A stretch of 64,000 nucleotides of DNA from Stromatinia cepivora (Eukaryota; Ascomycota; Leotiomycetes; Helotiales; Sclerotiniaceae). Each line of letters starts with the position of its first letter. Within the stretch, counting starts at the first letter, position 1. This document shows, in pieces, positions 54,225-64,000 of this stretch. Location: contig RCTD01000015.1 in the NCBI GenBank assembly GCA_014898415.1, forward strand, positions 62,001 to 126,000. Direction: 5' to 3'. The translations under genes and the position numbers were made by a program. The notes beneath the pieces were generated by a model. The model saw only the letters and a list, made by a program, of their open reading frames with translations, was not told where the DNA came from and did not search any database.

Positions 54225-57053
54225 TCACCAATACCGCACCCTAACCCCCCCTCTCCCCTGTTCCGGAAACGGCAAAAACAAATCCCTCTTCACATCCACA
54301 TCTCTCCTATCCGTCTCCACAAGTTCCTGCACCTCATACCTTCTAAAAATCGTAGCTATCGTTAGGAGAATCTCTGCTTTGGCTAGATTTATACCGGCGC
54401 AGCTACGCGAACCTTTGCTGAAGGCTACGAGGTATTTTTCGTGGGTGTTGTCGATTTTGAGGGAGGGGGGAGAGGAGGGAGAGGGACTACTGGCGGAGGA
54501 GGAGGGGGAAGAAGTAAGCCAGCGATACGGATTAAAAGTCAGCGGATCAGGAAAGATAGAGGGATTTTGATGCATATGGATTGATGTCATCGAGACAGGG
54601 GTCTATATTGCACACAGAATTAGCTTTTTATTTATTCATCCATCCATTCAGTCATTCAAAAAAGACGACGTGGAACTCCCATCCCCTTTACTAAAAGAAT
54701 ACTAGAGTTAAAAAAGGTAGGATGACTTACACCAGCAGGAATCTCCCAATCTTTATACATCATAACTTCATACGGCGAGATACGGGGGAGCCGAGTTGAA
54801 ATTCCGTAGGAAAGTCTACCATTTTCATTTCGCTTCATTAGAATTCCATCAAAGTAAAATGGTACACAAAAATAATTCGAAAAGATGGAAAAAGAAAAGA
54901 GATAGTATACCTCAACCCTTCATTGGCAACTGCATTTAAGAACGGTAAACCCTCCAGATCTTTCAAGCAAGCTCGTGCATATTGATCCGGCATAACGGTT
55001 TTTAATTCCTCTCTTAATGTTTTTAAATGTTGTGGATTATCGAGGAGGTGGAAATGTGTGTTCTAATTTGCAAGTGTTAGCAATTAGTCCATTGTTTCTT
55101 TTCCTTCATCCCCTTCCCATCACGAAATCCCTTCCATCCTCTCCATAACCAACAACACCAAGACCGATCAGAAGAAATGGAAAATTAAAAAACAACAAAA
55201 CCTACAGTCAACATATTCGCCACAGTATCCGATCCAGCCCCAATAAGCACAAAAGCCTCTTCAAATAATCTTTTAAATTCCTTTTCTGAAGGAGGTATTT
55301 CATCCGATTCAAGGATTGCATGGACGATCGTTTGATCGAGTCCATTACCTTTGTCGGGATTGAATTTATAGTTTCCTTCGAGGATGTTTTTGATGTCTAT
55401 TTCGATTGCCTAGGTTGTGTTAGGTTAGGTGAGGTGTTTGGATTCTCTTTTCCTTCGCCCGAGGCGCCGGAAAGAGGAGGAAATTTTATTTTGATTGGAC
55501 TTGGGATGAGGACTTGTGATGGTATTAAGAAAAGGAGAATGGGAAAGCAAAAGATCCAAAACCAACCCTACGAAAATCCATAAGTAAAGCAAACCCCGGT
55601 TTCGTCAGCTTTAAAAACCATCTTGGAAGATTCAAAGCGATAGGTAAGAGGATAGGAAATTGAGTGAGAAGATGTCCCAACTTGACAGTTTCGGCTATCG
55701 TTTCTACCCATAGGGGTGAGAAGTTTGGGGAATCTAGATGGTTCCAAGAGCGATTGAGTGCGTACTGTTATTTTTGTGATGGTCAGTTTTCGTAGAAGGG
55801 TGTTTGATTAGTATTGTAATTAAAGGTATTTTGAGTGAGAAATGCGCAAATGAAAAATAGAGATAGTAGAAGATAGGAAACTAAGAAGTCAAAACAAACC
55901 AAAGTAATAACATCCGTAATAAAACACTGATAAACAATCCTCATATCGAGCACTTCCCTTTTCTCCCTAAATTCCTCAATCCTCCCACACAATTTATCCG
56001 ACATATCCAATAACATAGGTTCCAATTTACCAACAGTCTTTTTGGATAAATATTTATTAAGAGCGGCTCGACGCTCTCGATGAAGTTTATGATCTACGGT
56101 TCCGAATGCGGAACCGGGGAGTTGGAAACGGTCCAGGAAGTAGGAGTATTTATGACGGATTTTGTGTTGGGAGTAGAGTTCTTCGTAGAAGGTGGGGTCG
56201 TTGACGTGGAGTTGGTAAGGGGAAATGCGGATTATGGGGCCTAGGGGGTGAGGGGGGTTAGTTTGGGGTTGAAGGGGAGGGGAGGAGAGGAGAGTAGATA
56301 GTGGGAGGAAGAGGTTGGAAGGATTGTGGAGATAGGAATTGGAAGAGAAAGATAGGACAAGGAAGGAGCAAGAAGGATGAATGGATGAAAAGAGAATCAA
56401 AGATCATGACATCAAAGGCCCAAGAGTTATAAAATAAAGCGAGACCCCAGATACGAAGCTCTGAGGAGGCAGGAGAATAGCAATAGTCCTCATCTAACAT
56501 AAACAAAGTCCCGGGAAATGGGAGACCGTGTAAAATAAAAACAAGACCCCCAAATACGAAGCCTTGAGGAGACAAAAAGAACGCAGTAAAACCTCTCCTC
56601 CTCATCCAACATAAACAAAGTCTTAACAAACAGAAAAATCACATACCATAAACCTCATGCAACTCCCTAATCTTAAAAGTATACTGTCCCTCCAACCAAA
56701 CATCATAATAAAATTCATACCTGCATCCGTCCATCCATCAATCAGCATATGAATTAGCGGCATAGATAAATCCCAGATATCCTTCCCTTCTTCTCTCTTC
56801 CCCTTCTTCCCCTTCTTCCCTCTTCTCCTTTCCCTTCCCCCTCCCTCTCCCACTTCTCAACCCAACCCAACATCCCCCACCCCTAAAAAAAAGAAAAAAC
56901 ATACCAAAGACTCCCCGCCGCCAACCTCGGGCCCGGAAACCTCGCCAAAGGACAAATCCAAAGACGATAAACCAGCAATCCAACCTGATACACCAGAAAC
57001 ATCGTCACAAGACACTCAATCCAACGATTTATTAGTAAGTCTAGGAGTTTCAT
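54225..57053 (-). CDS. Cytochrome P450 monooxygenase, eight exons
   Basis: Membrane-bound heme monooxygenase. Exons on the reverse strand: 57053-56905, 56720-56647, 56240-55900, 55764-55567, 55409-55206, 55062-54911, 54815-54731, 54602-54225 (526 aa, all borders in phase). An N-terminal anchor (VTMFLVYQVGLLVYRLWI) is followed by PLARFPGPRLAAGS. Helix I is AGSDT. The ExxR motif is EGLR, spliced across exons 6-7. The PERF-like region is NPYRW. The heme-binding loop is FSKGSRSCAGINLA. A Ser/Pro-rich low-complexity insert lies between NPYRW and the heme loop. The segment WYEFYYDVWLEGQYTFKIRE and RLPRISPYEVMMYKDWEIPAG resemble fungal P450s of the trichodiene-oxygenase/benzoate-hydroxylase-like group, but the substrate cannot be inferred. 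One intron donor (GTTGGT after exon 4) is non-consensus. Confidence 0.9.
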
Positions 57054-57366
57054 GATTTGGGGATATGGGATGGATATGTATTGATTTGGGTTTGGGTTGT
57101 AGGGAGTTAGTGGGGATATTGAGGATGAGGATGAGGATGTTATTGTATTTAGAGATCCTGATGATGAATAATGAACCGAGTAAATCATATAAACCAAATC
57201 ATTCATCAAAGTAGAAAAGAAATCCATACAGCGCGCGAAAAGGGTTTCAGTCATATTGATGCAATACAACCCCGCCATCGCCATCACCGTCAGTGAATCT
57301 AATCTATAAAAGACAAGAAGGAGGCCGAGGCTCGCATTGGGAGGTAAAAGCAATTCGAGAAAGTAA

Positions 57367-58037
57367 GAGCCCGTTCGGTGGCCAGCTCACGAAATTATAG
57401 TTTGAAATATGGAGCACTTTTAGCTTCGATTTGAGCTCCACTTTCGAAATCACCCAGACCCCAAAATGTGATTCTATTCAGACATCTGACTCGTGAGCAG
57501 GCACGCAAATTACCCCCATACAAAATCAAGCTCACGAAGATTCAGCAAGATTCAGCTCGAGAGGTTGTTTTGACCGTAAGGAAACGCCCATTTAGGCTAG
57601 ATCTATTTGAATTTTGAAGCTAGATGAACCTCATCAAATAAAATTTAGAATCACTTAACAATATCTTAATAATTAATTAATATTATTTTGAAAATTTTGA
57701 TACTTGAATACTTCTGATATTCAGCTTTCAAATGGTATAATTTTCATTTAATAATATTAAAAATTCATAATTTTATTGAAGATTAGAGTTTTGAACTTAT
57801 AAAAACCCTTCATTTGTGATGAATAAACGAATAAGCTTCATTTTCTCCACAATACCTTCAAAAAACCTTCAAAATCACCTTCACCCTTTATGAGCCACTG
57901 ATCAAATTAGCTTTTTTAGCATAATTTTAATCAAATTTCATACCTGCTCACGAATCTGTTTTCAGGCCAGCAAATTTCGAAATTTCATGAGCTGAATCGT
58001 TTGCTTTTTTCGTTCCAAAAGTTCACTAAACAGTGAA
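57367..58037. mobile_element. 671-bp AT-biased DNA element with imperfect long inverted ends
   Basis: Ends are flanked by TAA (57364-57366 and 58038-58040). The terminal GAGCCCGTTCGGTGGCC aligns with the inverted right end TTCACTGTTTAGTGAAC, mostly through transitions. The inner matches are stronger: CAGCTCACGAAATT on the left with CAGCTCATGAAATT inverted on the right, and CTCGTGAGCAGGCACGCAAA (57490-57509) with the inverted right TTCGTGAGCAGGTATGAAAT (57935-57954). It has no ORF. A RIP-affected MITE with TAA target fits best; the superfamily is uncertain. Confidence 0.6.
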
Positions 58038-58061
58038 TAAGTGAGAGTAATAAATGAACTA

Positions 58062-58558
58062 AGAGTTCTGGTTCGGACTCATTGTACACTAAGCGAAATC
58101 ATATCAAAATTGATAATTTTTTAATTTTTCAAATCTTTATTATTTATATAAAAACTTAAAATAATTTATTAAAATCTGTATTTGTATAAAGATAATTATT
58201 TAAAATTCATTAAATATTAAATAAAATATTTTTAATATAATTTTGTTTCGAAGTTATATATATTTAAAAGTAAAAAAAAAATCAAAAAAATCGTTTATTT
58301 TATATAGAAAAAATATTATATATTCGAGATTTTAAATTTTTTAAATTAGTATAATCTTTGAATAAAAATTACAAAAAAATAAAATATATTATATTTTAAA
58401 ATTTGATTATAATTAATTATTATACTTCAAAATTTCAATTATTTTTATTTAATATTAAGAAAGTTATTTGATATTTAATTTTATATGAGAAAATATGGTT
58501 TTTGTAGAGATTCTGTTATAAATTCGAATTGTGTATGGTAAGTAGATTCCAGAACTCT
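58062..58558. mobile_element. 497-bp AT-rich MITE-like element with TA target
   Basis: Inverted ends AGAGTTCTGG (58062-58071 and 58549-58558) are flanked by TA on both sides. Weaker inverted similarity continues inward (TACAC...CGAA on both arms). The interior is nearly all A and T. A TA target suggests a Tc1/mariner-type derivative. It lies only 24 bp from the preceding element. Confidence 0.52.
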
Positions 58559-59252
58559 TATATTTATCTATCATTAATCAATTAATCAATTTAATTCATA
58601 AGAAAGAAGATCAAGATGGATTTTGTAAATTAGATGATCCAATTCGAATAAAATCGTCGTCCATAGTATATTATATATATATCATTACAGCCAGCCCTCG
58701 ATAAAAATGATATTCCCGATCTTTAGAATGAATGAATATAATATAATACGGAATATAATACGAAATAATATTGTCACAAATATCGAGACCCCAACAATAT
58801 AAATAAGCAAAAAGAATAGAATAAAACCAAAGCAAATGTCAAACATAAAAATCTCAATTCTCAAATCTCAATCAGCCAGATAGGGCTAAGCTAATATGTA
58901 TAAGAAAGACCGAGACTTACTCAATGCACCTAAAACATACATACAAAACACACATACCTCACAAACCATGAAGGGTTCAGTATCGTGTTTGTAGAACCAC
59001 ATACCTACTATCCTATCCCTTTCGGGCCATCAGCCACAATATTCAGCACGAGTGGGTTGGAATAGGAAATCAGTGCACCCACCAACATAAAAACTTTCAT
59101 TGTATTTTTTTGGTCTTGTCCTCTTTCCTCTTTCCTCCCTATTCCTCTTCCGCCCTTCTCAGCCTGACTATGAGATCCCAATCCAAATCACCCATCTCGG
59201 CAAAGCGTCGTCACACAATATAATTTTTTCCGCCCCATCGGTAACCTACCAC

Positions 59253-59300
59253 CTTGGCTTACCTCTCTTGGCTTACCTATCTTGGCTTACCTCTCTTGGC
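59253..59300 (+). repeat. Tandem repeat, 14-bp unit x 3.4
   Basis: Unit CTTGGCTTACCTCT. One copy has A in place of C near its end. The array stops at CTTGGC. Confidence 0.85.
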
Positions 59301-59841
59301 GTTGTCCCGAGGATCTTCATCAATACATTCGGTTATGCGGGGTTGGAGGTTGGAGGATACGAAAGCCGTATTACTTATTCCATCTCGGTATCGTGCCGTC
59401 TGGTTGGGAGTTCGTATCAATCCTTGGAATATTTCCGTCACTTTGGTAGTATGCTCGCTTGTGTTGATCAAGTAAAGTCGATAGATAGATCGATAGATAA
59501 ATAATATTAGTATGCGAATTCGATAAGTGGAAGCTGGAATTGCGTTGCTGATGCAATCCTCATATTATTTCATTACTCGGTCTACTCGGTCGAATTGAAT
59601 GTCAGAACGGATATGGGGGTCTGAAACATACATATATATATAGGTATATATTTATCTATTTGGATAAATATAAATAAATAGAATAGGATTGATTTGCAGT
59701 TACATTGGTGCATTGGTTGGCGAATTCAATACCAATACATACCTATTGGTTACTTCACTGGTTCACTAATTATATGGGGGTTAGAACATACATACCAGTT
59801 CTTTTTGAGATCGGTCGGAGCTTTTTATATTGAGATTAACT

Positions 59842-59866
59842 GATCAACAGATCAACAGATCAACAG
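59842..59866 (+). repeat. Microsatellite, 8-bp unit GATCAACA x 3
   Basis: Three perfect copies plus one extra base. Confidence 0.85.
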
Positions 59867-60100
59867 ATTGGGGGGATATTGGATCTTTTCAAATCTTCAG
59901 GTACCTCACTTATCTCATTTACATGCCGTTCCACCTCTTTCCACTCTTCTCCTATCCCCCTATCCTCCTCCTCCCCAAATCCCTCAATACAGTTAAACAA
60001 CAACAACAACACCCACCAAAAAACCATCACAAGCCAAAAATGGACTTCGTGGCTTAAACATACATTATCGAGGCTTAAAAGTGGTCGTTACAATAATCTT

Positions 60101-60130
60101 TCAGACCTCAGACCTCAGACCTCAGACCTC
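60101..60130 (+). repeat. Tandem repeat, 7-bp unit TCAGACC x 4
   Basis: Four perfect units (60101-60128) followed by a TCAAACC variant. Confidence 0.85.
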
Positions 60131-60564
60131 AAACCTACTTGTCCCACCAAGTTCAATTTATTAATTACTTTTCCGTCGCACAATATCGGACCGGATTCAG
60201 CACGTGTTGTACATGGAATGGAATACGTGCTTGGAATACCTACGTGCATACAATGAAAGAATCTCGATCTATCATTCCCATCATTCACTCCGTATATCCC
60301 GAATCTCCATCGACCAATGCCGGGACAAAAGCAAGCCGTCCCTTGATAAAAGTAACATCAAAGTAATTCCAATGAGGCGCAACAGCTGACAAGAAAAAGT
60401 AAAAAGGCTTTTATTGATAAATAGCCAACGATATTTCATGAGATAACTAACTCCGTATGATACATTATGTATTCACCTAATATCCGTATCCGTATGTACC
60501 TGCAGATGCATCTTCCACCTCTACCCTACCCTACACTACCCAACCCTACCACCTAAAACTTTAC

Positions 60565-63011
60565 TCAAGGATTATAATTATTCATAACGGCCCAGAAACT
60601 ATCTTGACCCAAATCTCCTCCAAATTGCCAAGGTTCAGGTTGCGCATACATGTTTGCTTCTGGAAATCCTTGATAATGTAGGTCATAGTTGGTGCCAAGA
60701 TTCGTGCTTAAATCGTTGAATATCAGATCATGCATCGGTTGTATAGGTGCGATTGATGATAGATCAAAATTGTGAGGCATCAAATTATTAGATCCTGTGA
60801 ATTCCCAAGCAGCCGTGGAGTTTGAATTTGGTGAAGTCAAGTTTTGTATGGTCGGAAGGTTGTAATGATTTCCATTGACAGAATTTGCAGAGGATATGGT
60901 GGAAGGATCTGTGGATGATGCGGGGGAGTTGTAAGATTGTGATGCGGATGTAGAAGTACCAGATCTTGCGGCCTGTGAGCTACCAACCGTTGATGATGGG
61001 TTGGATCCAATATCTGATGGAGTTGATGGCTGAGGTTTAGTTGTTCCTAATGCTTTCTTCAAACGAACGTTTATTGCTTTGAGTACACCGGCCGCTGTGT
61101 TTGCAATTGGATTGCGACCAATCATAGTATGGAACCTCTCCATAGCCCAATCATAATGTTGTAGGGTGCAGTCAAGAAGATCCCTATTTTCGAATGGATG
61201 TAGGATATAAATGGCGGCTGAGAGGATGATGGCGTCAAAAGTATTGAGGACGAGGTTGAACATTTTGTAATGTTTTGTCTGCAACAAACCAAAATACTCA
61301 CGCTGCACACGTAGAATGTCCAAACCAGCTTCAAGAGCAGAGCGACGACTCGAAACCGACATACAAATATATGGTCTATGGAGAGCCATTGTTGTAAATG
61401 CACCACCATTCTGAAAAATTAATCTACAAGGAGGAAGCCAATAACAATCAGGATGGGAGTCCCAAGTTGTGTCAGGATTTTCAGCTCTGAAATAGGGTGG
61501 GCATAGCCCATGAATTTGCTTGATATTATTGTGCATCTTCTGCACTTTGAGTGCGTCACTGGCTTGTGGTCCATCCTTTTCAAGGTAATATATATCCCAA
61601 AGAGGTGCCATAACTTCGACATACCATAAAAGCATTGTCAAAGGTGTTGGCATATCTGTAGGTGAACGCTCTTTAGGAGGGGTCTTGCGTCGATCTTCAA
61701 GGGTAGCGGGTATGGGAGCATCGATAGGAAAAGGTGGTCTTGGATCACGCATATCAATGGTTGTGGGTCGGCCGAGAACCAATGCCATGTGTACATCCCA
61801 AAGAGCAAGGACAAGCCAAATTCTCCTTCGAAGTTGTTGATGCCATAGATGCTCGTATCCATCTTCAGGCTTATTACGTTGAGGTTGGTAATTATCCTTA
61901 TGTAATTCAATCTCTTGAGCGTCTTTAATCGTTTGGGATAAAGAATGCCAGCTCTCGGGAACCATGCCGCTATACTTCAAATATGATGCTCTGGTGAATC
62001 CAGCTTGAACAGTCACAAGAGTAGTATTGCGTTTCCCTAGCAATGTCAAGATGCTTACTCCTGAGTCGCTGTAATCGGCTGCAAGATCATCAAATGACAT
62101 TCCTGCTGCATACTTGAGTGATTCCAGACTTGGATCATATTCTGGTGGTTGAAATAATAAGGCCATAGCAATACATTGGAATAGAAGAGCGGGAAAGAAC
62201 TGTAAATCTGCAGGGAGTTCCTGTGGTCCTTTATTCAAAGTTGCAAAAGATAAATTGTTCCAATTCCTGAGATGATCTCGAAACGTTCCCTCGTCTAAAG
62301 CATAGTATTGAAAGTTGACCTCTCGAAAAAACGTCTTTAGAAGCATATCGATGTAAGGGCGAGACGGTAATTGTCGTATTAAGCTCTTGTATTTTTCCCG
62401 AAGACCAGTATTCTCTGTTGTTGCTACGGAATGAGATGACACAGCCGCTCCATCGTTGACCTCGGCCTCTATCTTCTTAAAGATCCCCAGGGTGGTATTT
62501 GAATGGTTTCCATTTGACTTTGCATATCCAAGCGCACTAACTTTTGCCACGGAATCCGATTCGAGCTGTGCGCCTTTTCCATATTCTCCGTTCTCTGACG
62601 ACCTTAGGTCATCTAGTAGTTGTTGTTTCCTGGCGGACTCATTCTCATATTGACAAACATCTTGTTTATTGCGATTAAGACAATTCGAGCATGGAAATTG
62701 ACGGTCGCACTAGAGTTGGCATCAGACTATTAATCTTTGAAAGATAGTGAGAGTGGAGAATGAACCTTTTGTTTGCGCCTATGGCACTCAGTACATGAGA
62801 TCACCACTCTCTTCCTCTTCTTTGGAGCTTTCTGTGAAACCTCTGTCTTTGTAGATTCTTGCTCCGAAGTAATATTGTTCCTAACTGCAGCCGCTTGTAG
62901 ATTGTGGTTTGGAGATAAAATTTCGAGATTGAGGCTGTTGTAAAACTCATCGCATGCGACTTTTTGTTTAGAATCAGGCCTCATGTTGTCTAAAGCCCCA
63001 TCCGTTTGCAT
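60565..63011 (-). CDS. Zn2Cys6 fungal transcription factor
   Basis: Nuclear DNA-binding regulator. The CDS on the reverse strand is 63011-62766 joined to 62709-60565 (796 aa). The 56-bp intron falls inside the zinc cluster, directly after the Lys before the third Cys. The cluster reads C-x2-C-x6-C-x6-C-x2-C-x8-C, with CTECHRRKQK in exon 1 and CDRQFPCSNCLNRNKQDVC at the start of exon 2. A basic stretch KKRKR precedes it (nuclear localisation). The middle homology region (Fungal_trans type) starts near MLLKTFFREVNFQYYALDE and continues through RRIWLVLALWDVHMALVLGR. The C-terminal ~150 residues are Ser/Asn/Pro-rich, a likely activation region. The target is unknown. The P450 about 3.5 kb away on the same strand is a possible but unproven target. 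Confidence 0.9.
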
Positions 63012-63595
63012 GGTGGACGTTTGAGAAATGGTCTTGGAGAATGTTCTTCACGCCACTCGTAAGATCAATTGATATGTGATCGATAGCCCACGTTAACTTT
63101 GACTTGAGGAGTAGCTAAATACGCCCACTTACTTCCTCACGAGTAGGTATTTGTGTAAGGGATAAAGTGTTGAGATGGGACGAGGATCGACTTGTGTCGC
63201 AAGAGACTGTAATGATGATATTTGACACTGGCAAACAGCTGATATTGACTTCTTCGTAGTATCTAAAAGGCTTTGGTCGTCGCACTGTATGTACGTAGTA
63301 TGTTAGTATGTGCCCTTCACTCGATGATGCCAATACAAGAATCTTTTCGGACTTAAGAAATCTATTCTTGTTGATGCAAACGCCGTAAAAGATGTTATCT
63401 CACCTTAGGTAGTATATGCTGGATAATTGCCTTAGGCCAAAACTGATAAAAGTATATCAGCGGGAGCAGCGGGGTGATGGTTGGCCAAAATCAAGATCAA
63501 CCAACCAACCACCTACAAGGCTGACTAATAAGAAGTTGATGATCTGATTTATTAGAGAATAAAGAATGTTGACATTAAATTATGTATGCTTTCAA

Positions 63596-63626
<31 letters not shown>

Positions 63627-64000
63627 CAGAGATATATATAGATATAAACAGATGCTTCTAATTGTAAAGATTATAACTTTAATACTAAATTCATCAATAA
63701 CCTTAATTCTTTCCAGAGTATTCAAATATGTATCTAGGTACCTTTCCTACTTGGTCGTGAACCTTGGGAGTATCCGTTCCACGTGTATTTTCAACGTGGG
63801 AAGATGGGAGAGTCTGGAATCCTGAAACTTGAGTCCTGAGTCATTTATAGTTTCGGTATATACCCAGAGTAGGATTGCCATGCGACGGAGAGGTCGAGTA
63901 AGATCGGACGTCTCCGGAGCTAAATACATAGCACTTACGCATGATTCCAGGTTTTGGATATACCACCAAAGTACATTGTACATTAACAAGCAAAGGATGT
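63012..64000. other. Upstream region of the Zn2Cys6 factor
   Basis: No supported gene. It contains a TA-rich microsatellite (63600-63650) and a GC-richer stretch near 63880-63930 with no recognisable RNA gene. Confidence 0.5.

Larger units (their letters stand above)
58559..60564. other. 2.0-kb gene-free stretch with several short tandem repeats
   Basis: No supported gene. It holds small tandem arrays (listed separately), TA/GATA microsatellites near 59470-59500 and 59630-59690, and a repeated phrase ATATGGGGGT...ACATACATA at about 59611 and 59772. Confidence 0.55.

Noticed and set aside
63880..63950. GC-richer stretch that briefly suggested a 5S rRNA or tRNA
   Set aside because: No box A/box B pair, no cloverleaf and no 5S internal control region could be matched.
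1..64000. CRISPR arrays, bacterial operons, tRNA genes or a secondary-metabolite core enzyme
   Set aside because: None found. The P450, GNATs and Zn2Cys6 factor lack a PKS, NRPS or terpene synthase in the window.

Overview
The window reads as nuclear DNA of a filamentous ascomycete. Genes are split by short GT-AG introns of about 50 bases. The gene set is typical of Pezizomycotina: pectin lyase, Zn2Cys6 factor, HET domain, 2EXR domain, DUF3431 and a multi-intron P450. Repeats are extremely AT-rich and show transition-only decay like repeat-induced point mutation (RIP). A plant-associated Leotiomycete (Botrytis/Sclerotinia-like) would fit, but that placement is inference from gene style, not a database match.

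Layout. 1-450 is the 5' part of a secreted pectin lyase on the minus strand, cut by the window edge. 2350-15562 is a 13.2-kb nest of three transposons: a roughly 674-bp MITE with TAA target duplications holds a Ty3/Gypsy chromodomain retrotransposon (282-bp LTRs, AGATT duplication), which itself holds a Ty1/Copia element (166-bp LTRs, GAAGA duplication). All coding remains are riddled with stops. 15566-20075 is gene-poor and holds a 105-bp pogo/Fot1-like MITE and the relic of an FAD monooxygenase.

20076-26957 is a core block: an acid-sphingomyelinase-like phosphodiesterase, then the ribosome-biogenesis helicase Dbp6 and the GPI-anchor glycosyltransferase Gpi3, which diverge from a shared 317-bp promoter. 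26958-38148 is looser. It has a heme-thiolate peroxidase with a broken 5' end, a GNAT acetyltransferase, an MFS transporter stump abutting a DUF3431 gene, a 2EXR protein and a small secreted protein.

39439-47555 is rich in decayed genes: a frameshifted HET-domain gene, an ORF with an in-frame stop, and a protein-kinase-like gene with a damaged splice donor and a nonsense codon. An intact BCS1-like AAA ATPase sits among them. 48245-63011 returns to intact genes: a second GNAT, the ER-lumen Hsp70 relative Lhs1, an eight-exon cytochrome P450, two back-to-back AT-rich TIR elements upstream of it, and a Zn2Cys6 transcription factor.

The genes do not form an obvious single pathway. Lhs1, Gpi3 and Dbp6 are housekeeping. 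Pectin lyase, peroxidase, P450, sphingomyelinase and the small secreted protein belong to the secreted or oxidative repertoire. I found no convincing new defence or biosynthetic system. The most striking structure is the three-level nested transposon with all three target duplications still readable.
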